The position numbers and the translations under genes were made by a program. The notes beneath the pieces are model-generated. The model was not told the DNA's origin, did not search any database, and worked only from the letters and a program-made list of their open reading frames with translations. From positions 70,245 to 134,244 of the forward strand of contig NZ_VWMY01000033.1 in the NCBI RefSeq assembly GCF_008905045.1: a stretch of 64,000 nucleotides of DNA, read 5' to 3'. This DNA comes from Streptomyces albicerus (GTDB taxonomy: Bacteria; Actinomycetota; Actinomycetes; Streptomycetales; Streptomycetaceae). Shown one piece after another: positions 46,216 to 54,650 of the stretch (position 1 is its first letter; the number at the start of each line of letters is the position of its first letter).

Positions 46216-48330
46216 ATGGCCGAGGATGTGCAAGGCGCGGACGGCACGGACGGGCGGAAGGCAGCCCGTCACACCCGCAACCACTCGCACGGCGCCACCG
46301 CCGGTCAGGAGCACATGAAGGGTGGCGTCCTCGTGTCGATCGGGGCTCTGCTCCTGGGGCTGCTGCTCGCCGCCCTGGACCAGACGATCGTGTCGACGGC
46401 GCTGCCGACCATCGTCAGCGACCTGGGTGGTCTGAATCACCTGTCGTGGGTCGTCACCGCGTATCTGCTCGCGTCCACGGCCGCCACCCCGCTCTGGGGC
46501 AAGCTCGGTGACCAGTACGGACGCAAGAAACTGTTCCAGACGGCCATCGTGATCTTCCTGATCGGCTCCGCGCTCTGCGGTATGGCGCAGAACATGCCCC
46601 AGTTGATCGCCTTCCGCGCCCTTCAGGGCCTCGGCGGCGGCGGGCTCATCGTGCTGTCGATGGCGATCGTCGGCGACATCGTCTCGCCGCGCGAACGGGG
46701 CAAGTACCAGGGCCTGTTCGGTGCGGTCTTCGGGGCGAGCAGCGTCCTCGGGCCGCTGCTCGGCGGCCTGTTCACCGAGCATCTGAGCTGGCGCTGGGTC
46801 TTCTACATCAACCTCCCCGTCGGGATCGTCGCGCTCGCCGTCATCGCGACCGTCCTGCGCATCCCGGTCCGTTCCCGGGAGCACACGATCGACTACCTCG
46901 GTACGTTCCTGATCGCGTCCGTCGCGACCTGTCTCGTCCTCGTCGCCTCGCTCGGCGGCAGCACCTGGGCCTGGGACTCGCCGCAGATCATCGGCCTCGC
47001 GGTGCTGGGTGCCGTACTCGGCGTGGCCTTCGTGGCCGTCGAACGCCGGGCCGCCGAACCCGTACTGCCCCTGAAGCTGTTCGGGATCCGCACCTTCACC
47101 CTCGCCGCCGTCATCAGCTTCATCGTCGGCTTCGCGATGTTCGGCGCGATGACGTACCTGCCGACGTTCCTCCAGGTCGTCCAGGGCGTCTCGCCGACCA
47201 TGTCGGGCGTCCACATGCTGCCGATGGTGGCCGGGCTGCTCATCTCGTCGACGGTGTCCGGGCAGATCGTCAGCCGCACGGGCCGCTGGAAGGTGTTCCC
47301 CATCGCGGGCACGGGGGTGACGGCCCTCGGACTGCTGCTTCTCCACCAGCTCGACGTGGACAGCTCCACGGGCGAGATGAGCGCGTACTTCCTCGTGTTC
47401 GGCCTCGGGCTCGGGCTCGTCATGCAGGTGCTCGTCCTGATCGTGCAGAACGCCGTCTCGTACGAGGACCTCGGCGTCGCGACCTCCGGCGCCACCTTCT
47501 TCCGCTCCATCGGCGCCTCGTTCGGCGTCGCCATCTTCGGCACGGTCTTCGCGAGCCGCCTGGGCAGCGAACTGACCGCCGCGCTCAGCGGACAGCAACT
47601 CCCGCCGAGGCTCGGCGTGGACGCGCTGGAGTCCGATCCGAAGACCATCGCCGAACTCCCGCCCGCGCTCCGGCCGCCCGCCGTCGAGGCGTACGCCACG
47701 TCCATCACGGACGTCTTCCTGTACGCGGCTCCGGTCGCCCTGGCCGGCTTCGTCCTTGCCTGGTTCCTGCGCGAGGACAGGCTGCGGGGTTCGGTGACGG
47801 CACCCGACGTCACACAGACACTGGCCAGCAATCCCGTGGAACGCTCCTCGTACGACGAGGTGTGCCGCGCGCTGTCCGTGCTCGGCACCCGCGAGGGGCG
47901 GCGCGAGATCTACGAGAAGATCACCGAACGCGCCGGGTACGACCTGCTGCCCGCCGCGAGTTGGCTCCTGCTGCGCATCAGGCGCTACGGCTGGGCCGAG
48001 CCGGGCGTCCTCGCCGAATACAGCGCGGTGCCCCTGCACGTCATCATCGCGGCCTCCCGCCAGGTCGAGGAGCGCCACCTCGCCGTACGCGAGGGCCTCG
48101 ACCTCGTCCTCACCGACCAGGGCCGCGAGGCCGCCGAGAAACTCGCCAAGGCCCGCGAGGAGTCCCTCGCCGAGCTCCTCGGCGACTGGTGGGGCCCGGA
48201 CCGGCCCACCGACCTCGTCCGGCTCGTGGCGGAGCTGAACGCCGAGATGTGCGGCTCCGACGAGGAACGGCCCCACGACGGCTCGGTCCCGAAGCCGGCC
48301 GGGAGGGTGCGGCTCAGCAAGGGAGCGTGA
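46216..48330 (+). CDS. MFS multidrug exporter (DHA2) with C-terminal MarR-like domain
   Basis: 704 residues. Fourteen predicted membrane helices of the EmrB/QacA type occupy residues 30-550 (LDQTIVSTALPTIVSDLG, WGKLGDQYGRKKLFQ as motif A, FGASSVLGPLLGG as motif C). The C-terminal 150 residues (SYDEVCRALSVLGTREGRRE ... ERHLAVREGLDLVLTDQGRE) look like a MarR-type winged helix with the LVLTDQGRE wing. The fusion could couple transport to a sensor. GGGAGG precedes ATG 46216. Confidence 0.82.
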   Translation: MAEDVQGADGTDGRKAARHTRNHSHGATAGQEHMKGGVLVSIGALLLGLLLAALDQTIVSTALPTIVSDLGGLNHLSWVVTAYLLASTAATPLWGKLGDQYGRKKLFQTAIVIFLIGSALCGMAQNMPQLIAFRALQGLGGGGLIVLSMAIVGDIVSPRERGKYQGLFGAVFGASSVLGPLLGGLFTEHLSWRWVFYINLPVGIVALAVIATVLRIPVRSREHTIDYLGTFLIASVATCLVLVASLGGSTWAWDSPQIIGLAVLGAVLGVAFVAVERRAAEPVLPLKLFGIRTFTLAAVISFIVGFAMFGAMTYLPTFLQVVQGVSPTMSGVHMLPMVAGLLISSTVSGQIVSRTGRWKVFPIAGTGVTALGLLLLHQLDVDSSTGEMSAYFLVFGLGLGLVMQVLVLIVQNAVSYEDLGVATSGATFFRSIGASFGVAIFGTVFASRLGSELTAALSGQQLPPRLGVDALESDPKTIAELPPALRPPAVEAYATSITDVFLYAAPVALAGFVLAWFLREDRLRGSVTAPDVTQTLASNPVERSSYDEVCRALSVLGTREGRREIYEKITERAGYDLLPAASWLLLRIRRYGWAEPGVLAEYSAVPLHVIIAASRQVEERHLAVREGLDLVLTDQGREAAEKLAKAREESLAELLGDWWGPDRPTDLVRLVAELNAEMCGSDEERPHDGSVPKPAGRVRLSKGA

Positions 48331-48375
48331 GCAGGTGAGCCTGAGCAGGCGAGCCTGAGCAAGTGAAGCTGCTGG

Positions 48376-48888
48376 TCAACGGGCGAGCTGCTTGGCGAAC
48401 CAGTGCTCGGCGTACACGTCGTCGTTGTACGCCTCGGTCTCCGCGTAACCGTGCCGCGCGTACAGCGTCCGCGCCTCCACCAGGTCGCCGCGGGTGTCGA
48501 GCACCAGCCGCTCGACGCCGAGGCCACGGGCCGCCGACTCGGCCGCCGCCAGGAGGACCGCGCCGCCGCCCCTGCCGCGCATGCCGTCCCGTACGAAGAC
48601 ACGCTTGAGCTCGCCCGTGGTCGCGTCGCGGAGCCGTACGCCCGCCATGCCCGCCGCCTCGCCGTCGTGCCGCGCGATGAGCAACACCCCGGTGGGCGGG
48701 ACGAACTCGGCCCCGTCGTCGGCGGCGATCTCGCGTTCCAGCTCGGCGGGGTCGGTGTCGTGCCCGTGGTGCAGCCGGTACCAGCGGTCGCTGACCTCCG
48801 TGTAGTACTCCCGCCAGAGGGCGGCCGCGGCCGGGGAGTCGTAGGGCTCGGGTGCGACGGTCCAGGGCGTCGGCGTACGGGGCGTCAT
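48376..48888 (-). CDS. GNAT acetyltransferase
   Basis: 170 residues with the GNAT core: GVLLIARHDGEAAGMAGVRL, ELKRVFVRDGMRGRGGGAVL (motif A, with the R/Q-x-x-G-x-G/A acetyl-CoA loop reading RGRGGG) and LGVERLVLDTRGDLVEARTL. Substrate unknown. Convergent with the MFS gene. Confidence 0.85.
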   Translation of the reverse strand: MTPRTPTPWTVAPEPYDSPAAAALWREYYTEVSDRWYRLHHGHDTDPAELEREIAADDGAEFVPPTGVLLIARHDGEAAGMAGVRLRDATTGELKRVFVRDGMRGRGGGAVLLAAAESAARGLGVERLVLDTRGDLVEARTLYARHGYAETEAYNDDVYAEHWFAKQLAR

Positions 48889-49037
48889 GACGGCATTGTC
48901 ACGAGGGTCCGTGCGCCCTGCGCAAGCGAATTACCGGCGGCTCCCCACACTTGCCCCCGGCGCCGTTTGGGCGCCCGCGTCCGGGAAACTCGGCCGGGGA
49001 GACGGCCCACTGGGCCCAGAACCCTGGAAGGCATTCC

Positions 49038-49727
49038 ATGTCCACAGGCGTGATCATCCTTCTGATCGTGGTCGCGGTGGCTCTCGTCGCCGCGGTGGTC
49101 GCCCGGCTCGTGGTGGCTCGCGGGGCGGGCGGCGGGCGAAGCCTGAAGCGGCGCTTCGGACCCGAGTACGACCGGGCCGTGGCCCGGCACGACGGCGACT
49201 CCCAGGCCGCCGAGCGCGAGCTCGAGGAGCGGGTGAAGCGGCACGGGTCGCTGCGCGAGCAGCCGCTGGAGCCCGCGGCGCGTGAGCGGTACGCGGTCCG
49301 CTGGACCGCCGTCCAGGAGCAGTTCGTCGACTCGCCGCGCGACGCCGTCGTCGAGGCGGACCGGCTGATCGCCGAGCTGGCCGGCGCCCGCGGCTTCCCG
49401 GACGGCGGCCACTACGACGAGCAGCTCGCCGCGCTCTCCGTGCACCACGCCCACCACGTCGACGGCTACCGGCGCGTCCACCGGGCCGCGCACGCGCCCT
49501 CGCCCGGCGCCGACGAGAGCCGGGCCGGTACGGAGGAGCTGCGCGAGGCCCTGGTCGAGGCCCGCGCGCTCTTCGAGGACCTGATGGCCCCGGTCCGCGA
49601 GGAGGAGAAGGCGCGGTCCCGGGAGAAGACCGAGGAGGCGCCCGCGACGACCACCCGGACCGACAGCTCCCGCGGCCGCGTGCACGTGCCGTGGACCTTC
49701 AACAGGCGCCATGCGAAGGGGAGTTGA
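49038..49727 (+). CDS. Membrane-anchored protein with PRD-EAD domain
   Basis: 229 residues. One N-terminal helix (GVIILLIVVAVALVAAVVAR), then an acidic helical region with WTAVQEQFVDSPRDAVVEAD followed by RLIAELAGARGFP. This PRDxVxEAD domain also ends the next gene's product. Known in actinobacteria without an assigned function. ATG has GGAAGG upstream. It is paired with the next gene, 5 nt apart. Confidence 0.7.
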   Translation: MSTGVIILLIVVAVALVAAVVARLVVARGAGGGRSLKRRFGPEYDRAVARHDGDSQAAERELEERVKRHGSLREQPLEPAARERYAVRWTAVQEQFVDSPRDAVVEADRLIAELAGARGFPDGGHYDEQLAALSVHHAHHVDGYRRVHRAAHAPSPGADESRAGTEELREALVEARALFEDLMAPVREEEKARSREKTEEAPATTTRTDSSRGRVHVPWTFNRRHAKGS

Positions 49728-49732
49728 GAACG

Positions 49733-50422
49733 ATGCCGGACGACAAGGCGGCAGAGCGGCCGGAGCAGCGGGAGCAGCAGGAGAAGCGGGAAGACGTGAC
49801 GAGCGGCTCCACCGGGGCCGCGAGCGGGACGGCCCGCGAGGGCGCGACCGGTGGTGAGAGCGCGACCGGTGGCGAGGGGCCCGCCACGCGTGCGGGTGGC
49901 CCGCCTCCAGGAGGGTCCGCGGGTGACGCGGGCACGGCGGAGCGCCAGAGCTCACCACAATCACCTGAGGGCATCGTGGCCCGGGCGGGCTCGGGCGGCG
50001 CGCGTGAACGGGAAGAGGCCGCGGGCGGTCACGGCGAAAGCGCTCGCGGAGATGTCCCCGGCGGCCGGAGCACGGCAGATGTCCCGGGCGGCCGGAGCAC
50101 GGCGGTCCCGGAGAGCGGCCCCGTTCGGGAAGCCGTCGGCGGCACCGCGGGACGGCTGTTGTCGCGTGACGAAGGGGACAAGTGGACCCTGCGGCTGCAG
50201 CACGCGGTCGCCGGGTTCGTCGACGGGCCGCGGGACTCGGTCGAGGAGGCCGACCAGGTGCTCCAGGAGGTCGCGGCTCGGTTCACGGACGCCGTCACCG
50301 AACGACGCCGCACCCTGCGTACGTCCTGGCAGACCACCGGCGAGGACAAGGCCGACACCGAGCAACTGCGGCTGGCCCTGCGGGACTACCGGGAGCTGGC
50401 GGAACGACTGCTGAGGCTGTGA
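49733..50422 (+). CDS. Low-complexity protein with C-terminal PRD-EAD domain
   Basis: 229 residues. The first 130 are low-complexity (Gly, Glu, Arg, Ser, with a tandem DVPGGRSTA repeat). The last 90 contain WTLRLQHAVAGFVDGPRDSV, then EEADQVLQEVAARFTD, paralogous to the domain in the upstream gene. The two genes form one operon and probably work as a pair. Confidence 0.65.
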   Translation: MPDDKAAERPEQREQQEKREDVTSGSTGAASGTAREGATGGESATGGEGPATRAGGPPPGGSAGDAGTAERQSSPQSPEGIVARAGSGGAREREEAAGGHGESARGDVPGGRSTADVPGGRSTAVPESGPVREAVGGTAGRLLSRDEGDKWTLRLQHAVAGFVDGPRDSVEEADQVLQEVAARFTDAVTERRRTLRTSWQTTGEDKADTEQLRLALRDYRELAERLLRL

Positions 50423-50428
50423 ACTCAC

Positions 50429-50456
50429 GTAAGCCGTAAGCCGTAAGCCGTAAGCG
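50429..50456. repeat. Tandem GTAAGCC heptamers
   Basis: GTAAGCC three times and then GTAAGCG, seven bases each, directly after the operon stop. Confidence 0.7.
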
Positions 50457-50465
50457 ACTTGCAGA

Positions 50466-50502
50466 GAGGCCCTGTCCCGGCCATGTGCCGGGGCAGGGCC
50501 TC
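50466..50502. terminator. Bidirectional terminator
   Basis: GAGGCCCTG.CCCGGC pairs with GCCGGG.CAGGGCCTC: a stem of about 15 bp with a 5-nt loop between convergent genes. Confidence 0.75.
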
Positions 50503-50574
50503 ACCCGTGTCCCGCGAAGGCAGCCGACGGCGGCGGTGCGTCAGCCCGCGCGGTGCGTCAGTCGGTGTGCTGCG

Positions 50575-50979
50575 TCAGTCGGCGTGGCGCTCGCGCCACT
50601 CGCGGACGATCTCCTCCACGTCGTACGGCTTGAGGCCCAGCGGCGGCCCGGGCGGCGGCTTGAACATCACCTCGCGGATCTTCGCGTTGATCTCCGTGAC
50701 GATCTGCCGCACCACCCGCTCCGAGGGCGCCTCGGCGGCCCGCGCGAGCGCGTCCTCCGCCTCCTTGCGCAACGCCAGCGTCGGCGGCAGCACGGACAGG
50801 CCCTCGCGGGCCATCTTCTGTTTGATCCACCACAGTTCGTCGTACGACGTGTCGGGACCGCTCGGCAGCGGCTTGCCCATACCGGGGAGGTCGGCGAACT
50901 CCCCGCGGGCCTCCGCCTCGCGAATCTGCTTGTCGATCCAGGACTCGAAGCTGACACCAGGAGGCTTGCGCTCGGTCAT
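50575..50979 (-). CDS. DUF1992 (DnaJ-C28-like) protein
   Basis: 134 residues: FESWIDKQIREAEARGEFAD, LPGMGKPLP, DELWWIKQKMAREGLSVLPP and EINAKIREVMFKPPPGPPLG. These are the DUF1992 signature blocks shared with the conserved domain of DNAJC28. Function unknown. Confidence 0.88.
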   Translation of the reverse strand: MTERKPPGVSFESWIDKQIREAEARGEFADLPGMGKPLPSGPDTSYDELWWIKQKMAREGLSVLPPTLALRKEAEDALARAAEAPSERVVRQIVTEINAKIREVMFKPPPGPPLGLKPYDVEEIVREWRERHAD

Positions 50980-51149
50980 GAGTCCATTGTGCCGGACGGT
51001 GTGCGACCGGGCGGGGCGGAGTACGACTGCGTCGGACGCTGTACGTCCAGGCGCTTTATCATTCCCGGCGATACGTCGCCGGGGCGTCAAGCACACCCCG
51101 GCGCGGGACAATTGGAGCCGCGGGAACGCGCGGGAACGAAGGAGCGCAC

Positions 51150-51545
51150 GTGCTCGAACTCACCATGGCCTCGGTGTCGGGGGCGGACGTCGCCGCGACG
51201 GCCGGCATGCAGATGGCCGACGCGCCGAGCGAGCCGGGTGCCGTGCTGCGAGTGGGACGGGACCGGAGCGTGTGCCGCCTCTCGACGCCGGACGACTGGC
51301 TGTTCGTCTCGCGGGTGCACCTGGAGTTCCTGTGCGGACCCGAGGGGACCTGGCAGGTGACCTGGCTCCGGGGCTCGCACGACGAGCCGTCCTCCGAGGT
51401 GCGGTTCGCCTTGATCGGCGGGCCCCCGCAGAACCTGCCGTACGGTGCGACCGCGAAACTGCCCAGGGGTGCTTCCGGCGAGCTGATCATCCAGGACCGC
51501 ACGGGGCCGCGCAGCGTGAACGTGGGCTTCTATCACGAGGTGTGA
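51150..51545 (+). CDS. FHA-like domain protein
   Basis: 131 residues from GTG (GAAGGAG upstream). VLRVGRDRSVCRLSTPDDWL and FVSRVHLEFLCGPEGTWQVT follow the GR...S..H order of FHA phosphothreonine readers. There is no kinase beside it. Confidence 0.6.
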   Translation: MLELTMASVSGADVAATAGMQMADAPSEPGAVLRVGRDRSVCRLSTPDDWLFVSRVHLEFLCGPEGTWQVTWLRGSHDEPSSEVRFALIGGPPQNLPYGATAKLPRGASGELIIQDRTGPRSVNVGFYHEV

Positions 51546-51582
51546 CGCGAGGTGTGAAGCGAGGTGTGACACGAGGTGTGAG
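51535..51582. repeat. Four 12-bp tandem repeats (CGAGGTGTGA)
   Basis: ACGAGGTGTGAC, GCGAGGTGTGAA, GCGAGGTGTGAC, ACGAGGTGTGAG. The first copy contains the stop codon of the FHA gene, so each added unit repeats an in-frame TGA. Confidence 0.7.
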
Positions 51583-51611
51583 AACGCCCGGGGCGTGATG
51601 GCCGGTGAGGC

Positions 51612-52283
51612 CTACGGCAGCACACGTGCCAGCGCGAATCCGTCGTACCCCTTCACGCCCACCGTCTGGATCGCCGTGGCGGTCACCTTGGGGTGCGAGG
51701 CGAAGAGTTCGAGGGCCTCGCGGGTGCCCCGCACGCTCGGGTCGTCGCTGGTGGCGTCGGTGACGGCGCCGCCGCGGACGACGTTGTCGAGGATGATCAG
51801 GCTGCCGGGGCGGGTGAGCCTGATGGCCCACTCCACGTAGTGGGGGTTGTTCACCTTGTCCGCGTCGATGAAGACCAGGTCGAAGGGGGCGGGGTTCTCG
51901 TCGGCCAGCTTCGGCAGGGAGTCGAGAGCCGGACCCACCCGGACCTCGGTGATCTTGTCCAGGCCGGCGCGGGCGAGGTTGTGCCGGGCCACCTCGGCAT
52001 GCCGCTCGCTGTACTCCAGGGTGATCAGACGGCCGTCCTGCGGGAGGGCGCGGGCCAGCCAGATGGTGCTGTAGCCGCCGAGCGTGCCGATCTCCAGGAT
52101 GCGGGTCGCGCCCTGGATCTGGGCGAGGAGGTGCAGCAGCTTGCCCTGGTTCGGGGCGACGTTGATGTGGGGCAGTCCGGCGGCGTCGCTGTCGCGCAGC
52201 GCGTCGGTCAGGGCGGCGTCCGGCGGGGCGAGGAGCCCGGTGAAGTAGTCGTCGACGTCGTGCCAGAGCTGCGGCTCGGTCAT
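51612..52283 (-). CDS. O-methyltransferase, SAM-dependent
   Basis: 223 residues of the catechol-OMT-like (OMT_3) family: LHLLAQIQGATRILEIGTLG, GYSTIWLARALP, PAPFDLVFIDADKVNNPHYV, SLIILDNVVRGGAV. The metal-binding D/DN residues are present. A dyad stands directly upstream. Confidence 0.87.
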   Translation of the reverse strand: MTEPQLWHDVDDYFTGLLAPPDAALTDALRDSDAAGLPHINVAPNQGKLLHLLAQIQGATRILEIGTLGGYSTIWLARALPQDGRLITLEYSERHAEVARHNLARAGLDKITEVRVGPALDSLPKLADENPAPFDLVFIDADKVNNPHYVEWAIRLTRPGSLIILDNVVRGGAVTDATSDDPSVRGTREALELFASHPKVTATAIQTVGVKGYDGFALARVLP

Positions 52284-52303
52284 GCGGTATGCCTTTCGTC
52301 TGC

Positions 52304-52324
52304 CTAGTTAGGTGCGCTAACTAG
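52304..52324. promoter_or_regulatory. CTAGTTAG-N5-CTAACTAG operator
   Basis: Perfect 8-bp arms around GTGCG, 21 nt upstream of the methyltransferase start. MarR/TetR-like geometry. No regulator gene is adjacent. Confidence 0.6.
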
Positions 52325-52541
52325 TCGTGTTGCCGAATATAACGGTTACCCGCAGGTTGGGTGGTTGTATGCCGCTCACCGTGGCGCGTGGCGGCTTGCG
52401 GGGGAACCACACCGGCCGTACAACACCTCCATCCGGACAAAAGGCTGAAGGACGTCAGGTGAAGAGGGGGTTGCCTGCGTCTCACGGCGGGGGGAGTGCG
52501 AGCCTCTTAAGGTTCGAACAGAAAACAGACGCACGAGACCC

Positions 52542-54650
52542 ATGGGTCACAGGGGACGAACGGGGCGGGAGGGCCGACGGCGCGTGGCGAATGTGGAGCA
52601 CGGCGGACGACCAGGTGATGCCTTCGGGGCGACAGCACCCGGGACGGCGAAGGCACGGCTGGGAGTGGTCCGCGCGGGCCTCTGGCTGGTCGCCGTCGTC
52701 CTGGCGGTACGGCAGGTGGCCGTCGTCCTGAGCACACCGAAAGGCGAACGGCTGACGGATCTGGAGACCTGGGTCGGGCCGGGCGGCGTGCTGCATGTGA
52801 ACGGGTCGTTGTACGACTCGACGCGGTTCACGGGCACCCCGTTCGGCGGACTCGTCCTCAAACCTCTCACCCGTGCGGCCGAACAGGCCCTCGGCTGGGG
52901 CTGGACCTTCGGCACGCTGCTCCTGGTCGTCGCCCTCGGTCTGGTCGCCGCGCGCGCCCTGCCGCAGCCCGTGAGCCGCCGTACGGCGCTGCTCGCCGCG
53001 CCCGTCGCGATCAGCCTGCTGATGCTGTCGCTGCCCGTGCGCAACACGCTGTACCTCGGCCAGACCAGCATCATCCCCGTCCTGCTGGTGCTCCTCGGCT
53101 GCTTCGCCGTGCGCGGGGAGCGGGCGAGCGGGGTGCTGATCGGGCTCGCGGCGGCCCTGCAGCCGACCGTGCTCCTCTTCGCGCCGCTGCTGTGGTTCAC
53201 CGGGCGCAGACGGGCCGCCGTCTCCACCGGGGTCACCTTCGCGGCCTGCACCGCGCTCGCGTGGGCGGCGATGTCGCACGACTCGTACACGTACTGGGTG
53301 CACCACCTGGCCGGCGTCGGCCTCGGCCGGCCCGCCGACGATCTCACCAACCAGTCGCTCCACGGCGCGCTGCTGCGGCTCGGCCTGGAAGGGCCGCTGG
53401 AGATCGCGCTCTTCTTCGCGCTGGGCGCGGCCGTCGCCGCGCTCGGCCTGCGCCGTGCCGTGCGGTACGCCCGCGACGGGCAGCTGCTGCTCGCCGTCGC
53501 GATCACCGGCTGTGTCGCCGTCGCCGTGTCGCCCACCACCTGGCAGCACCAGCTGCTGTGGGTGCTGCTCGCGCTGGTCGGCCGGGTCGGCAAGAAGGCG
53601 GGCGACCGGTACGTATGGCCGATCGCCGTCATCCTGGTGATGACGCTCCCGGCGAAGATGATGCTGCCGAACATGGCGGCCCTCTACCCGTTGCGCGACA
53701 ACGTCGTCCTGCTCGCCGCCCTCGCCGCGGCCACCGCTGTCCCGTTCCTGTCCCGTACGTCGGAGTACTACCGCTCGCCGGTCCCGACGCAGTACGCGGA
53801 ACCGGTGCCCACGCGCTGGAGCCGCGTCCCGCTGCTGCCGTTCCTGCGCCGGGTCCTCACCCGCCCGAACCTGCTGCTCGAACTGCTGCTGATCCGTGTC
53901 GGCTACTCCGCGTACCAGCAGGTCAGGCTCGCCGCGACCGGTGGCAGCAACACGGGCGGCCGGGCCACCGCCGAGGAGCACGGCGACCAGATCTACTCGA
54001 TCGAGCAGTTCCTCCACATCGACATCGAGCGCTGGGCCAACCACACCGTGGTGGAGGTCCCGTGGCTGCGGGACTTCTTCGACTTCTACTACACGTCGTT
54101 CCACTTCGTGGTGCCGCTGAGCGTCCTGGGCATCCTGTACGCCCGCCGGCCCGCCGACTACCGCTGGGCCCGCTCGGCGCTCGGCTTCGCCACGCTGTTC
54201 GCGCTCGTCGGCTTCTGGCTCTACCCGCTGGCCCCGCCGCGGCTGATGCCGGGCCTCGGTTTCATCGACACCGTGCACGGTGTGCAGGACTTCTCCCAGC
54301 CGGACTACGGGACGCTGACCGCGCTGACGAACCAGTACGCGGCGATGCCCTCGCTGCACTTCGGCTGGTCGCTGTGGTGCGGGCTCGTCATCGCGATCCT
54401 CGCCCCGAAGTGGTGGATGAAGGCGCTCGGCCTGCTGCATCCGCTGTTCACGGTCTCCGCGATCGTGACGACCGCCAACCACTGGATCCTGGACGCGGCG
54501 GGCGGCGCGGCCGTCGTCGGCGCCGGCTTCGCGCTGACCTACCTGCTGCAGGGGCCGCGTCCGCGGTCGCTCGCGAAACCGGAGGCGGAGGCGGAAGCGG
54601 AGGTCAGCATCGCGGAGCCGGTCCCGGCGAAGGACCGTACCCCGAGCTGA
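52542..54650 (+). CDS. Bifunctional GT87-like mannosyltransferase / PAP2 phosphatase
   Basis: 702 residues. The N-terminal ~400 residues are a polytopic GT-C membrane enzyme of the DUF2029/GT87 type (multiple helices, SYTYWVHHLAGVGLGRPADD, NQSLHGALLRLGL). The C-terminal 250 residues are an AUR1-like PAP2 domain with AMPSLHFGWSLW and TTANHWILDAAGG, providing the His residues of the phosphatase. Probably acts on polyprenyl-phosphate sugars or inositol lipids. The start is the first Met in frame; a later GTG is possible. Confidence 0.8.
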   Translation: MGHRGRTGREGRRRVANVEHGGRPGDAFGATAPGTAKARLGVVRAGLWLVAVVLAVRQVAVVLSTPKGERLTDLETWVGPGGVLHVNGSLYDSTRFTGTPFGGLVLKPLTRAAEQALGWGWTFGTLLLVVALGLVAARALPQPVSRRTALLAAPVAISLLMLSLPVRNTLYLGQTSIIPVLLVLLGCFAVRGERASGVLIGLAAALQPTVLLFAPLLWFTGRRRAAVSTGVTFAACTALAWAAMSHDSYTYWVHHLAGVGLGRPADDLTNQSLHGALLRLGLEGPLEIALFFALGAAVAALGLRRAVRYARDGQLLLAVAITGCVAVAVSPTTWQHQLLWVLLALVGRVGKKAGDRYVWPIAVILVMTLPAKMMLPNMAALYPLRDNVVLLAALAAATAVPFLSRTSEYYRSPVPTQYAEPVPTRWSRVPLLPFLRRVLTRPNLLLELLLIRVGYSAYQQVRLAATGGSNTGGRATAEEHGDQIYSIEQFLHIDIERWANHTVVEVPWLRDFFDFYYTSFHFVVPLSVLGILYARRPADYRWARSALGFATLFALVGFWLYPLAPPRLMPGLGFIDTVHGVQDFSQPDYGTLTALTNQYAAMPSLHFGWSLWCGLVIAILAPKWWMKALGLLHPLFTVSAIVTTANHWILDAAGGAAVVGAGFALTYLLQGPRPRSLAKPEAEAEAEVSIAEPVPAKDRTPS

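Noticed and set aside
45793..48276. 827-codon leftward ORF opposite the MFS exporter
   Set aside because: It is a GC-rich shadow of the MFS gene; the product is Arg/Asp/Gly/His/Glu-rich without any domain, and the plus strand has clear membrane helices and a good ribosome site.
52482..54482. 666-codon leftward ORF opposite the GT87/PAP2 gene
   Set aside because: It is antisense to a gene with recognisable motifs (AMPSLHFGW) and has no ribosome site or family features.
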